64,000 nucleotides of DNA from Amycolatopsis bartoniae (GCF_014191255.1 NZ_JACHWH010000007.1:62001-126000), one strand, 5' to 3'; positions 33,599 to 42,564 are shown, counted from the first letter of the stretch. Program-made: numbers and translations. The notes: a model not told the origin generated them from the letters alone.

Positions 33599-34543
33599 AT
33601 GAAGGCAGTGCGTTTCCACGAGTACGGCGAGCCCAGCGTCCTGCGTTACGAGGACGTGGCGCTGCCCGTCCCCGGCGCCGGAGAGGTCCGGGTCCGCGTC
33701 GCGGCCACGTCGTTCAACTCCGTGGACGGCAACATCCGCGGCGGCTTCATGCAGGGCCCCATCCCGGTGGTCCTGCCGCACACCCCCGGCCTCGACGTGG
33801 CCGGCACGGTCGACGCGCTCGGTGCGGGCGTCGACGGTCTCGCGGTCGGTGACCAGGTCGTCGGCTTCCTGCCGATGGACAAGCCCGGCGCGGCGGCGGA
33901 GTACGTGCTCGCCCCGGCCGAGGTCCTGACCACGGCGCCCACGAGCGTCCCGCTGGCCGACGCCGCCGCGCTGCCGGTGGTGGGCCTGACCGCGTACCAG
34001 GCGCTGTTCGACCACGGCAAGCTGACGGCCGGGCAACGCGTACTGATCAACGGCGCCGGTGGGGCGGTCGGCGGCTACGCGGTGCAGCTGGCGCACAACG
34101 CGGGCGCTTACGTCATCGCCACGGCCAGCCCCCGCAGCGCCGACGCCGTCAAGTCCGGCGGCGCCGACGAGGTCATCGACCACACCACCACCGACCTCAC
34201 CGCGGCGGTGGCCGAGCAGGTCGACGTCGTGCTCAACCTCGCGCCGGTCGAGCCGGAGCAGCTGGCCGCGCTGGTCACCCTGGTCCGCCCGGGCGGCGTC
34301 GTCGTGAACACGACGGTGTGGATGCCCGCGCCCAGCGACGAGGAGCGCGGCGTGCGGGGCATCGACCTCTTCGTCCGCAGCGACGCCGAACAGCTCGCGG
34401 AGCTGGTGGCGCTGGTCGACCGCGGCGAGCTGCGGGTCGACGTCGCCCGGCGGGTACCGCTGGCCGAGCTGCCCTCCGTCCACGCCGACGCCGCCGCGGG
34501 CACGGTGGCGGGCAAGGTCGTCGTCCTCGCGCCCACCGCCTGA
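33599..34543 (+). CDS. zinc-free MDR/quinone-oxidoreductase-like enzyme
   Basis: A 314-residue medium-chain reductase without zinc ligands: an N-terminal GroES-like domain (MKAVRFHEYGEPSVLRYEDV), the nucleotide site INGAGGAVGGYAVQLAHNAGAYVIAT, and VNTTVWMPAPSDEERGVRG near the end, as in NADP-dependent quinone/enoyl reductases. Two operators in its promoter tie it to the MarR protein at 31141. A role in detoxifying quinones or alpha,beta-unsaturated carbonyls is the usual one for this MarR-linked family; that is inference here. Confidence 0.9.
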   Translation: MKAVRFHEYGEPSVLRYEDVALPVPGAGEVRVRVAATSFNSVDGNIRGGFMQGPIPVVLPHTPGLDVAGTVDALGAGVDGLAVGDQVVGFLPMDKPGAAAEYVLAPAEVLTTAPTSVPLADAAALPVVGLTAYQALFDHGKLTAGQRVLINGAGGAVGGYAVQLAHNAGAYVIATASPRSADAVKSGGADEVIDHTTTDLTAAVAEQVDVVLNLAPVEPEQLAALVTLVRPGGVVVNTTVWMPAPSDEERGVRGIDLFVRSDAEQLAELVALVDRGELRVDVARRVPLAELPSVHADAAAGTVAGKVVVLAPTA

Positions 34544-34555
34544 GTTCTCCGCCGA

Positions 34556-34852
34556 GAAGCCGAGGCGCTGGCCCCGATGGCCGCTGCGATGGCGGACGAC
34601 GGCCCGCGGGTCAGGATGCGCTAGTACACCCAGCGGGGCTCGTCGCTGGGCTCGACGGGCCGGTCGCGCGGTACGTGTCCGCCAGCGGGGTGCCCTACGC
34701 GGCGCTGCGGTGGTTGCACGAGCACGCCTCTCAGCTGGGCGACGACCCCGCTCGCATCGGCGTCATGGGCGACAGCGCCGGAGGCGAGACGGCGGCGGCG
34801 CCGACGTCGCGCGCCGCGCCCTCGCCGACCGCGTCCGGGTGCTGAAGTCGGT
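34556..34852 (+). pseudogene. remnant of an alpha/beta hydrolase (HSL-type)
   Basis: Pieces of an HSL-like esterase can be read in more than one frame: an opening helix (AEALAPMAAAMADDGPR, then TAG at 34621-34623) and later PYAALRWLHEHASQLGDDPARIG followed by VMGDSAGGE with the G-D-S-A-G-G nucleophile elbow. The oxyanion HGGG region and everything after the elbow are missing. It is a deleted, non-functional gene. It is followed by a long hairpin at 34862-34903. Confidence 0.6.
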
Positions 34853-34861
34853 GTGAGACCC

Positions 34862-34903
34862 GAGCGCGTTCGCCCGTCTTCCCGGAGACCGGCGAACGCG
34901 CTC
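34862..34903. terminator. long hairpin terminator before the convergent xre gene
   Basis: A 13-bp perfect outer stem (GAGCGCGTTCGCC with GGCGAACGCGCTC) encloses a second 4-bp stem (GTCT/AGAC) around TCCCGG. It lies 17 bp beyond the xre stop, between it and the hydrolase remnant. Confidence 0.72.
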
Positions 34904-34920
34904 CCGGTCAAACGGCGGAA

Positions 34921-35754
34921 TCACCCCGCGCACAACCGGTCCAGGGCGGACTGGCTTTCCGCGTCCGCGGCGCGGAAGATCACCAGCAGCTGGTCCGGGT
35001 CCTGCAGGGGACGCAGCGTTTCGAACTGCACGGTGACCGCCCCGGCCTCGGGGTGGCGCAGCACCTTGTGCCCGCGCCCGTTGACCTTGACGTCCCGTTC
35101 GGCCCACAGCCGCGCGAACTCCTCGTTGCCCGCGGTGAACTCGGCGATCAGGTCGCCCAGCGCCCGGTCGTCCGGGTGCGCGGCCCACGCGGCACGCAGG
35201 TGGGCGATCCCCTCCCGCACCACGCGTTCGCGGTCGAGGTAGAACTCGCGCACCTTCGGGTGCATCAGGCACAGCCACATCGCGTTGCGGTGCGCCGGCG
35301 GCAGGGTGTCCGGATCCACCAGCAGCCGGGCCATTTCCGGGTTCCAGGCGAGGATGTCGTAGCGGTGGTTCAGCAGCATGGCCGGCAGCGGTGACAGGTC
35401 GGCGACCAGCCGCGCCAGCGACGGCGCCGCGCTGGTGGCCGGCTCGTCGGCGTCGCGGGGCCGCTGCCGGGCCAGGTCGAAGAGGTAGGCGCGTTCGTCG
35501 GGGGCCAGGCGCAGCGCCCGCGCCAGCCCCTCCAGCACGTCGGCCGACGGCCGCAGCCCGCGGGCCTGCTCCAGGCGCACGACGTAGTCGACGCTGACCC
35601 CGGCCAGTTCGGCCACCTCCTCGCGGCGCAGTCCCGGGGTCCGCCGGGCCTGCCGGCGCGCCGGGAGGCCGAAGTCACGCGGGTCCAGGCGCTCACGCCG
35701 GGTCCGCAGGAACGCGGCCAGCTCCTGGGTCCTGTCCACGATGGAGGTCGTCAT
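34921..35754 (-). CDS. XRE-family regulator with MmyB-like ligand domain
   Basis: A 277-residue paralogue in type of the regulator at 26540: helix-turn-helix LRREEVAELAGVSVDYVVRLEQARGLRPS and an MmyB-like domain with ILAWNPEMARLLVDPDTLP and KVLRHPEAGAVTVQFE. It is divergent from an aldo-keto reductase 118 bp away and is presumably its repressor. No palindrome stands out in that gap. Confidence 0.9.
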   Translation of the reverse strand: MTTSIVDRTQELAAFLRTRRERLDPRDFGLPARRQARRTPGLRREEVAELAGVSVDYVVRLEQARGLRPSADVLEGLARALRLAPDERAYLFDLARQRPRDADEPATSAAPSLARLVADLSPLPAMLLNHRYDILAWNPEMARLLVDPDTLPPAHRNAMWLCLMHPKVREFYLDRERVVREGIAHLRAAWAAHPDDRALGDLIAEFTAGNEEFARLWAERDVKVNGRGHKVLRHPEAGAVTVQFETLRPLQDPDQLLVIFRAADAESQSALDRLCAG

Positions 35755-35872
35755 GATCGCTCCAACAGCGCGGGTAGGACTCGTGTTCCCAGGAAGTTCC
35801 TTCCCTTACCCCCTGCTCGCGGCGGTTCCAGACTCACTTGCGACAAACGGATCACGAGCGCAGGAGGACACG

Positions 35873-36937
35873 ATGTCGCTCACCCTCGACAGCTACCGGC
35901 TGCTGGGCCGCTCCGGGCTGCGGGTCTCCCCGCTGGCGCTGGGCACGGCGACCTTCGGCACCGAATGGGGCTGGGGCGCGGAGCGGGACGACGCACGCAA
36001 GCTGTTCGACACCTACGTCGAGCGCGGCGGCAACTTCATCGACACCGCCAACACCTACACCGGCGGCAGCGCCGAGCGCCTGCTCGGCGAGTTCGCCCGC
36101 GGCAACCGGGAAAGCCTGGTGCTGGCGACGAAGTACACGACGCTGCGCCGCCCCGGCGACCCGAACTCCGGGGGCGCGCACCGCAAAAGCCTGTTCACGT
36201 CGGTGGAAGCCAGCCTGCGGCAGCTGGACACGGACTACCTCGACCTGCTCTACCTGCACGTGTGGGACTTCACGACACCGGTCGAGGAGATCCTGCGCGG
36301 CCTGGACGACCTGGTGCGCCAGGGCAAGGTCCTGTACGTGGCGATGTCCAACGCCCCGGCGTGGGAGATCTCGCGCATGCAGGCGATCGCGGACCTGCGC
36401 GGCTGGTCGCCGCTGGTGGGGCTGCAGATCGAGTACAACCTGATCAACCGGGCCGCGGAACGGGACCTGATCCCCATGGCCCGGGCGATGGGGCTGGGCG
36501 TCACCCCGTTCTCCCCGCTGGCCGGTGGTCTGCTCACCGGCAAGTACACCCGCGCCGACCTGACCGCGGCGGACGCCGAACCCGCGGAAAGCGCCCGCAA
36601 GAGCTTCAACGCGGGCCTGGGCCTGGTGACCGAACGCAACCTCGCCATCGCCGAGGTGGTGCGGGAGGTCGCCGCGGAGCTGGGCCACACCCCCGCCCAG
36701 GTGGCGCTGGCCTGGACGCTGCGGAACCCGGGCGTGACGGCGCCGATCATCGGCGCCCGCACACTCGACCAGCTGGAGGGCAACCTGGGCGCGCTGGAGG
36801 TCGAGTTCAGCGCCGCCCAGCTGGCGCGCCTCGACGAGGTCAGCGCGATCGACCTCGGCTACCCGCACGACCTGCTCGCCGGTGATCACATCCGCGCCGT
36901 GACCCGCGGCGACCTGCGGATCGAAACCCGCCGCTGA
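35873..36937 (+). CDS. aldo/keto reductase
   Basis: A 354-residue AKR: FIDTANTYTGGSAE (Asp, Tyr), LATKYTT (Lys), YLHVWDFTTPVEE where the catalytic-tetrad His is in LHVW, and the cofactor segment IGARTLDQLEGN. AGGAGGAC precedes the ATG at 35873. It is under the divergent XRE regulator. It is followed seven bases after its stop by a 36-bp perfect palindrome that must act as its terminator. It is only distantly like the AKR at 7798. Confidence 0.92.
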   Translation: MSLTLDSYRLLGRSGLRVSPLALGTATFGTEWGWGAERDDARKLFDTYVERGGNFIDTANTYTGGSAERLLGEFARGNRESLVLATKYTTLRRPGDPNSGGAHRKSLFTSVEASLRQLDTDYLDLLYLHVWDFTTPVEEILRGLDDLVRQGKVLYVAMSNAPAWEISRMQAIADLRGWSPLVGLQIEYNLINRAAERDLIPMARAMGLGVTPFSPLAGGLLTGKYTRADLTAADAEPAESARKSFNAGLGLVTERNLAIAEVVREVAAELGHTPAQVALAWTLRNPGVTAPIIGARTLDQLEGNLGALEVEFSAAQLARLDEVSAIDLGYPHDLLAGDHIRAVTRGDLRIETRR

Positions 36938-36944
36938 CGCCGGA

Positions 36945-36980
36945 CCGCCCGCTACGCCGGACGTCCGGCGTAGCGGGCGG
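36945..36980. terminator. 36-bp perfect palindrome after the aldo/keto reductase
   Basis: Both arms are CCGCCCGCTACGCCGGAC read from either end, 18 bp each with no spacer, so the RNA hairpin would have ~16 paired bases and a tiny loop. Its position 7 bp after a stop codon marks it as a terminator. Confidence 0.75.
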
Positions 36981-37094
36981 CGCACGACGGTACTGCCGGA
37001 CAGAAGATCGGCCATCGCTTGACCCCGGCGCGGCCCGCGGCCGACACTCGCAACAGCGGTCCAGACCTTTTCCGCCGTCGTGGGAGGCCCTGTG

Positions 37095-37916
37095 GTGCGT
37101 CGTCTCGGTGTGGTGGTTTCCCTGCTGACGCTGGTCGCGGCCGGGATCGGCGGGCCCGCCGCCGAAGCCGCCGATGGCAGCGAGTACGTCGCGATGGGCA
37201 GTTCCTTCGCCGCGGGGCCCGGCATTCCCTCGCCGCAGGCCGGAAGCCCGTCGGCGTGCGCGCGGTCCGACCACAACTATCCGAGCCTCGTCGCCGGGCA
37301 GCTCGGGCTCGCGCTCACCGACGTCAGCTGCAGCGGCGCCACCACCGCCAACGTCCTCGACACCGGGCAGGCGGGCCAGCCGCCGCAGATCGACGCCATC
37401 GGCGCGGACACGAAGCTGGTCACGGCGACCATCGGCGGCAACGACGTGAACTACCTCGGCAGCCTGGGCACCTACTCCTGCCAGACCAGTGGTGGCACCG
37501 GCTGCGGCACCGTCGACCAGGGCGCGATCAACACGACTTTCGGGGACCTGCAGCGCCGCCTCGAAAACGTCGCGAACGCCGTCCACCAGCGCGCGCCGGG
37601 GGCGCGGATGGTGTTCGTCGAGTACCTGACCATCGTGCCACCCGGCGACGCCTGCGACGGCGTTCCCCTCACCGGCGACCAGCTCGCCTTCGAGCGCGGC
37701 ATCGCCACCCGGCTGGCCGACTTCACCCGCGCCGCGGCGGCGAGCACCGGTTCCGAGGTCGTCGAGGTGACCGGCGCCAGCGAAGGCCACGACTCCTGCT
37801 CGGCCGACCCGTGGGTCGAGAAGTACACCGTCCCGGCGGGACGCAGTTCCTACCACCCGAACGAAGCCGGGATGGCGGCCGTGGCCGGTCTGGTCGAAGA
37901 CGCGCTGGCACGGTAG
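37095..37916 (+). CDS. secreted SGNH hydrolase
   Basis: A 273-residue exported SGNH enzyme: signal peptide to about residue 27 (RRLGVVVSLLTLVAAGIGG), block I AMGSSFAAGPG (Gly-Ser-Ser in place of the usual Gly-Asp-Ser), block III IGGNDVNY and block V YHPNEAGM. GGGAGG stands before a pair of GTGs (37092, 37095); 37095 gives the cleaner basic N-terminus. It belongs with secreted actinomycete SGNH esterases. It has no transporter partner and no clear functional neighbours. Confidence 0.88.
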   Translation: MRRLGVVVSLLTLVAAGIGGPAAEAADGSEYVAMGSSFAAGPGIPSPQAGSPSACARSDHNYPSLVAGQLGLALTDVSCSGATTANVLDTGQAGQPPQIDAIGADTKLVTATIGGNDVNYLGSLGTYSCQTSGGTGCGTVDQGAINTTFGDLQRRLENVANAVHQRAPGARMVFVEYLTIVPPGDACDGVPLTGDQLAFERGIATRLADFTRAAAASTGSEVVEVTGASEGHDSCSADPWVEKYTVPAGRSSYHPNEAGMAAVAGLVEDALAR

Positions 37917-37953
37917 GCCAGCTCGCCTGACGGGTCCGGCTAGGCTCGGGGTC

Positions 37954-38844
37954 ATGACCCACGCGGCGCCGAACCCGGGCGGTTTCGATCCGTTCTTCCG
38001 GCTGCGCAAGGAAGAACAGGTGGCGGAGTCGCGGCGGGGCGCGGGTGAGCCGAACCCCGGCGAGCACGACGAGCCGGTGGAGGCCGGGGCGGGCGAGGAG
38101 CTGGTGGCGGAGGGCCCGTTCTCGCTGGACCGGCTGCGCGCGCACCAGGACGCCCGCGCCGCCGGGGACGGCGAGGCGCTGCGGGAGGTCGCCACGGATC
38201 TGGCGCAGCTGCTCGACCTGACGCGCGACCACATCAAGGAGACCGGGAAAGGCGTGTCCCGGCAACGGGTGCGGGCCGCGTTCCCGAAGTACCGGTCCGC
38301 GTTGGAGCTGCCGTTCGGGGAGGCGGCGGAGTTCCTGGGGCTGGCGCCGGACCGCGTCGGGGACGTGCAGCGGGCACTGGCCCGGGACGGCGGCGTCGCC
38401 CCGGCGCACCGGCACCAGGCGCTCAAGGACGTCGACTCACTGCGGGCGCGGCTGCACCAGGCCGTGGCGGCGGGCGACCACGCCGCTCTGGACGAGCTGC
38501 TGGACTCCGTCTCGCGGCTGGCGGTGCTGGAAGTCACGGGCGGCCCGGTGGTGAGGGACGTCGTGCGAGCCGGTTTCGCGGCGCTGGCGATGTTCGCTTT
38601 GCGGGATCCGGAGCCCCCGCGAGCCGGGGAGGTCTGGCACCGGCGGCTGGTGGCGAGTTCGACGCAGCCGGAGGGCCACGCACGGAGGGTCCTGCCGGCC
38701 GTCCGCAGCTGCGCCGCCCGCGTGGTGACGCTCCGGCTCGACTGGCCGGAGAAGGAGCAGTACTGGGCCCTGCTGGCGCAGGACACCCCGGATCCGGCAC
38801 GGCTGGCGGCTTTCGCGCCGCCGTTTTCCGGTTCTGCTCGATGA
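37954..38844 (+). CDS. hypothetical protein (296 aa)
   Basis: Not recognised. It is a soluble, charged, largely helical protein with an acidic linker at residues 20-55, several Arg-rich helices (RDHIKETGKGVSRQRVRAAF, HRHQALKDVDSLRARLHQAV) and two Trp-containing segments near the end (EVWHRRLVA, DWPEKEQYWALLAQD). There is no signal peptide or membrane segment. The codon usage is ordinary for the window. It ends 8 bp from the stop of the convergent uppP gene. Confidence 0.6.
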   Translation: MTHAAPNPGGFDPFFRLRKEEQVAESRRGAGEPNPGEHDEPVEAGAGEELVAEGPFSLDRLRAHQDARAAGDGEALREVATDLAQLLDLTRDHIKETGKGVSRQRVRAAFPKYRSALELPFGEAAEFLGLAPDRVGDVQRALARDGGVAPAHRHQALKDVDSLRARLHQAVAAGDHAALDELLDSVSRLAVLEVTGGPVVRDVVRAGFAALAMFALRDPEPPRAGEVWHRRLVASSTQPEGHARRVLPAVRSCAARVVTLRLDWPEKEQYWALLAQDTPDPARLAAFAPPFSGSAR

Positions 38845-38852
38845 TTTTCCGC

Positions 38853-39782
38853 TCACGCCAGTGAAAGCCACAGCACTCCGGCGAGGCCGGCCAGTCCACA
38901 GTAGACCGCGAACGGGGTCAGGGTGCGGGTGTGGAAGTACCGGGTCAGGAACCGCACGGCCAGGTAGGCCGTGACGAACGACGCGAGGCTGCCGGCGAGG
39001 ATCGGGCCGTGGATGCCGGCGCCGAGCGGGCCCGTCAGGTCGGGGATCTTCAGCGCACCCGCGGCCAGGATCACCGGCGTGGCCAGCAGGAACGAGAAAC
39101 GCGCCGCGTCCTCGTGGGACAGACCACGGGTCAGGCCGGCCACCATCGTGGCCCCGGAGCGGCTGATTCCCGGCAGCAGGGCCAGGATCTGCGCCGAACC
39201 GATCAGCACGCCCCGGCCGAACGACAGCCGCGCCAGGCGGTCGTCCGGTGACTCCTCCACCTTGGGCAGTACGACGGTCCGTGTGCCCGTCACCGATGCG
39301 TCCACAGTGGACGTGTCGACGACCTCGGCGCGGCGCCGGAGCCGTTCGCCCAGGTACAGCACGATCCCGTTCACGATCAGGAAGATCGCCGAGGGCAGCG
39401 GTCTGCCCAGCACGGTCCGGAAGAGGTGTTCCAGCAACAACCCGGCGATCCCGACCGGAATGGTGGCGAGGATGATCAGCCAGGCGAGCCGTTCGGCCGG
39501 GGTTTCGACCCGCCGGTGGCGGACCGACGTGAGGAAACCGCCGATGATGCGGGCCCAGTCACGCCGGAAGAACACCAGCAGCGCCGCCGCGGTGGCCACG
39601 TGCAGGCCGACGATGAACGCGAGGTACGGCGACTCCGGCGCGGACACGTCGAGGTCACGCGCCCACTGCCCGCCGACGAGCGCGGGGACGAGCACGCTGT
39701 GCCCGAGGCTGGACACGGGGAACAGCTCGGTGACGCCCTGGAAGGCGCCGACGACGACGGCTTCGAGATAGCTGAGGCTCAT
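38853..39782 (-). CDS. uppP: undecaprenyl-diphosphatase UppP/BacA
   Basis: A 309-residue polytopic membrane phosphatase that dephosphorylates undecaprenyl pyrophosphate, the spent lipid carrier of cell-wall synthesis; its activity confers bacitracin tolerance. Both active-site regions are present: GAFQGVTELFPVSSLGHSVL and GISRSGATMVAGL. A ~35-residue cytoplasmic insert (SPDDRLARL and before) separates the middle helices, as in other actinobacterial UppP. The ATG at 39782 overlaps the stop of the DedA gene as ATGA, so both are made together. Confidence 0.95.
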   Translation of the reverse strand: MSLSYLEAVVVGAFQGVTELFPVSSLGHSVLVPALVGGQWARDLDVSAPESPYLAFIVGLHVATAAALLVFFRRDWARIIGGFLTSVRHRRVETPAERLAWLIILATIPVGIAGLLLEHLFRTVLGRPLPSAIFLIVNGIVLYLGERLRRRAEVVDTSTVDASVTGTRTVVLPKVEESPDDRLARLSFGRGVLIGSAQILALLPGISRSGATMVAGLTRGLSHEDAARFSFLLATPVILAAGALKIPDLTGPLGAGIHGPILAGSLASFVTAYLAVRFLTRYFHTRTLTPFAVYCGLAGLAGVLWLSLA

Positions 39783-40417
39783 CGGGTCTCCCCCACCTTG
39801 CGCCGCGCCCGCCACAGCTCACGGGCGACGGGTACGAGCGACAGCAGCACGATCACGCCGATGATCGGCAGCAGGTAGGTGTCGATGCCCGGAATCCGGC
39901 TGCCCAGCAGGTACCCGGCCGTCGTGACGCCGAGCGACCAGATCAGTCCCCCAACCGCCTGCCACAGGGTGAACGTGCGCGCCGGCACCCGGAGTGCCCC
40001 GGCCAGCGGGTTGAGCACGGTCCGCACCAACGGGATGAACCGGGCGAGCACGACGGCCTTGCCCACGCCGTAGCCGTCCAGGGCTTCCCGTGCCCGCGCG
40101 GTCGCAGCCTGCAACCGCGGCCGGCCGGGACGGTCGAGCAGTGCTGGTCCCGCCCGGCGCCCGATCAGGTAACCGGTCTGGGCGCCGAGCAGCGCACCGG
40201 CGGCGGCCGCGACGAGCACCCACGGCAGCGACAGGTGCAGCGTGGCGTCCGCCGTGGTCGCGCAGAGCAGGCCGGCGGTGAACAACAGCGAGTCGCCGGG
40301 CAGGAAGAACCCGATCAGCAGACCGGTTTCGGCGAACAGGACGAGCGCCACCCCCAGCGGGCCGAAGGTGGCCAGCAGGCTGTGCGGGTCCAGGGGGTTC
40401 AGGGCGAGAACGAACAC
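39779..40417 (-). CDS. DedA-family membrane protein (possible C55-P flippase)
   Basis: A 212-residue DedA (SNARE-associated/VTT domain) protein: LFAETGLLIGFFLPGDSLLFTAGLL, the glycine-rich GALLGAQTGYLIGR, and ARFIPLVRTVLNPLAGALRVP with the conserved Arg. DedA-family proteins such as UptA translocate undecaprenyl phosphate back to the cytoplasmic face. Its translational coupling to uppP therefore makes a complete pathway for carrier recycling: dephosphorylate outside, then flip. The GTG at 40417 has no clear Shine-Dalgarno, so the start is less certain. Confidence 0.92.
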   Translation of the reverse strand: MFVLALNPLDPHSLLATFGPLGVALVLFAETGLLIGFFLPGDSLLFTAGLLCATTADATLHLSLPWVLVAAAAGALLGAQTGYLIGRRAGPALLDRPGRPRLQAATARAREALDGYGVGKAVVLARFIPLVRTVLNPLAGALRVPARTFTLWQAVGGLIWSLGVTTAGYLLGSRIPGIDTYLLPIIGVIVLLSLVPVARELWRARRKVGETR

Positions 40418-40517
40418 GAACGCAGTCTCGCCCGCCCTGGGTTAGCGGACGGCCAACCGGCGGTAAGCGCAGGCTCATCGCTGGGCGGGCGCCGACTTCG
40501 GCGTTTACCCTGCGGTC

Positions 40518-41210
40518 ATGGCGCGGCTGCTACTGGTGGAGGACGACGAGACGATCGGGCGGGTGCTCGATTCGAGCCTGCGCCGGCACGGGTTCTCCGT
40601 GCGGTGGGAGCGGACGGGTCGCGGCGGGCTGGGCGCGGCGGCCGGTCAGGACTTCGACCTCGTGCTGCTCGACCTGGGCCTGCCCGACCTCGACGGGGTC
40701 GAGGTGTGCCGCAGGCTGCGGGCGGGCCAGCCGCAGACGGTGCTGGTGATCCTCACCGCGCGGCAGGACGAGATGGACGTGATCGTCGGGCTGGAGGCCG
40801 GTGCGGACGACTACCTCACCAAGCCCGTGCGCCTCGGTGAGCTGCTCGCCCGCGTGCGCGCGCACCTGCGCCGGGGCGCGGCCGCGGCGTCCGGTGAGCT
40901 CGAGGTCGGTCCACTGCGGATCGACGTGCCGGCGCGGCGGGTGTACCTCGACGGCACCGAGGTTCCGTTGCGGGCCAAGGAGTTCGACCTGCTGGCCCGG
41001 CTCGCCGGGAGCCCGGGCGCCGCGGTCAGCCGCGACGAGCTCATGACCGACGTGTGGGACGCGCACTGGTACGGCTCGACCAAGACGCTCGACGTGCACA
41101 TCGCCGCCCTGCGCCGGAAACTCGCCGACGCCGCGCCCTCGGAAGCACGAGTGCCCCGGATCTCGACGCTGCGCGGGCACGGTTACCGGCTCGAACGCCC
41201 CGGGGAGTGA
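40518..41210 (+). CDS. OmpR/PhoB-type response regulator
   Basis: A 230-residue regulator: receiver domain with acidic pocket VEDDETI, phospho-acceptor Asp in VLLDLGLPDLDG and Lys in DYLTKPVRL, then a winged helix (RVYLDGTEVPLRAKEFDLLARLA ... TLDVHIAALRRKL ... RGHGYRLE). The start is an ATG at 40518. It is followed 2 bp later by its sensor kinase. Its divergence from the uppP/DedA operon, with a 100-bp gap, raises the possibility that it responds to cell-envelope stress. Confidence 0.94.
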   Translation: MARLLLVEDDETIGRVLDSSLRRHGFSVRWERTGRGGLGAAAGQDFDLVLLDLGLPDLDGVEVCRRLRAGQPQTVLVILTARQDEMDVIVGLEAGADDYLTKPVRLGELLARVRAHLRRGAAAASGELEVGPLRIDVPARRVYLDGTEVPLRAKEFDLLARLAGSPGAAVSRDELMTDVWDAHWYGSTKTLDVHIAALRRKLADAAPSEARVPRISTLRGHGYRLERPGE

Positions 41211-41212
41211 CG

Positions 41213-42466
41213 ATGCGCAGGAGGATCGTCGCGTTGACGGTCGCCGCGGCGATGCTGGCCATCAGCCTGTTCGGGCTGCCGCTGGCGGCCGGGGTGGCGA
41301 AGTACTACCTCGACGACGAGCGCGGCGAGCTCGAACGGGCCGCGGACGCGACCGCGCTGGCGGTGGCCGACCCGCTCGCCGACGACCCGGCGTCGGTGCG
41401 GGTGCCCAGCGCCGGGCTGGCCGTCTACGCCCCGGACGGGCGGCTGCTCGCCGGGGACGGGCCGTCCACGGCGGACACGGTGGTGCGGCGGGCGGCCGGC
41501 GGGAGCCCGGCCCGCGGCGACGGCGGCGGCGAGCTCACCTTCGCGGTCCCGGTGACCGACAACCACGTGTTCGTCGGTGTCGTGCGCGCGGCGACCCCGC
41601 GCACCGAGGTGTACCTGCGCACCGGCGCGACCTGGCTGGTGATGGCCGGGCTGGCCGCCGCCGCGCTCGCTCTCACCTGGCTGGTGGCCCGCCGGATGGC
41701 CGCCCGGCTCGCGCGCCCGCTGGAGCAGCTCGCCGTCGCGGCGCGCCGGCTCGGCGAAGGCGACGTCACGGTGCGGGCCCCGACCGCGGGCGTGCCCGAG
41801 ATCGACGCCGTCGGCTCGGCCCTGGACACGACGGCCGGGCGGATCGGCGGGATGCTCGAACGTGAACGCGCCTTTTCCGCCCACGCCTCTCACCAGCTGC
41901 GCACGCCGCTGGCCGGGCTGCGCCTCCAGCTCGAAGCCGCGCTGGACTCCCCCGGCGCCGACCTGTCCGCCGCCGTCGCCGACGGCATCGCGACCGCCGA
42001 CCGGCTGGAGCGCACGATCGACGACCTGCTCACCCTCGCCCGCGGCACCAGCACCGCCCCGGCCGCCGACCTGGACAAACTGCTCACCGAGGTCGGCGAC
42101 GGCTGGCGCGGGCTGCTCGCCGCGCAGGACCGGGAGCTGCGCGTGACCGCGGACGGCGCCCCGGCGCCGCGCGCGGCCGAGGCCGCCGTCCGGCAGATCC
42201 TCGCCGTCCTGCTGGACAACGCGCTGACCCACGGTCGCGGCACGGTGACCATCACTGCCCGCGACGCCGGGGAGGTGCTGGCCGTCGACGTCGCCGACGA
42301 GGGCCCTGGCATTCCCGACGACGTGGACGTGTTCCGGCGCCGCGCCGGTTCGGGCAGCGGGATCGGACTCGGGCTCGCGCGCAGCCTCGCGGAGGCGGAA
42401 GGAGGGCGGCTCTGGCTGTCCCGGCCCGCGCCGCCCACCTTCACCCTGCTGCTGCCGACCCGCTGA
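41213..42466 (+). CDS. sensor histidine kinase
   Basis: A 417-residue membrane kinase: TM1 at residues ~7-27, a short extracellular sensor (~28-125), TM2 at ~140-160, a HAMP domain (VARRMAARLARPLEQLAVAARRLGEGDVTVRAP), the H-box FSAHASHQLRTPLAGLRLQLEAAL, N-box VLLDNALTHG, G1 VADEGPGIP and G2 GSGIGLGLA. It lacks a PAS domain. The sensor loop is about 100 residues without recognised ligand motifs. It forms a two-component system with the preceding gene. Confidence 0.94.
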   Translation: MRRRIVALTVAAAMLAISLFGLPLAAGVAKYYLDDERGELERAADATALAVADPLADDPASVRVPSAGLAVYAPDGRLLAGDGPSTADTVVRRAAGGSPARGDGGGELTFAVPVTDNHVFVGVVRAATPRTEVYLRTGATWLVMAGLAAAALALTWLVARRMAARLARPLEQLAVAARRLGEGDVTVRAPTAGVPEIDAVGSALDTTAGRIGGMLERERAFSAHASHQLRTPLAGLRLQLEAALDSPGADLSAAVADGIATADRLERTIDDLLTLARGTSTAPAADLDKLLTEVGDGWRGLLAAQDRELRVTADGAPAPRAAEAAVRQILAVLLDNALTHGRGTVTITARDAGEVLAVDVADEGPGIPDDVDVFRRRAGSGSGIGLGLARSLAEAEGGRLWLSRPAPPTFTLLLPTR

Positions 42467-42564
42467 GCCACCAGCACGGCCCGCCCGTGAGGGCTATCCC
42501 GAACTTCCGCCGCCGGGCGCGGCGGTGACGACCACGCGCCCGGCTGCGGTCGTACCTTCTCCTC

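Noticed and set aside
34556..34852. Small intact esterase gene
   Set aside because: A TAG interrupts it after the first helix, the HGGG oxyanion segment is missing and the sequence stops after the GDSAGG elbow; it is a remnant.
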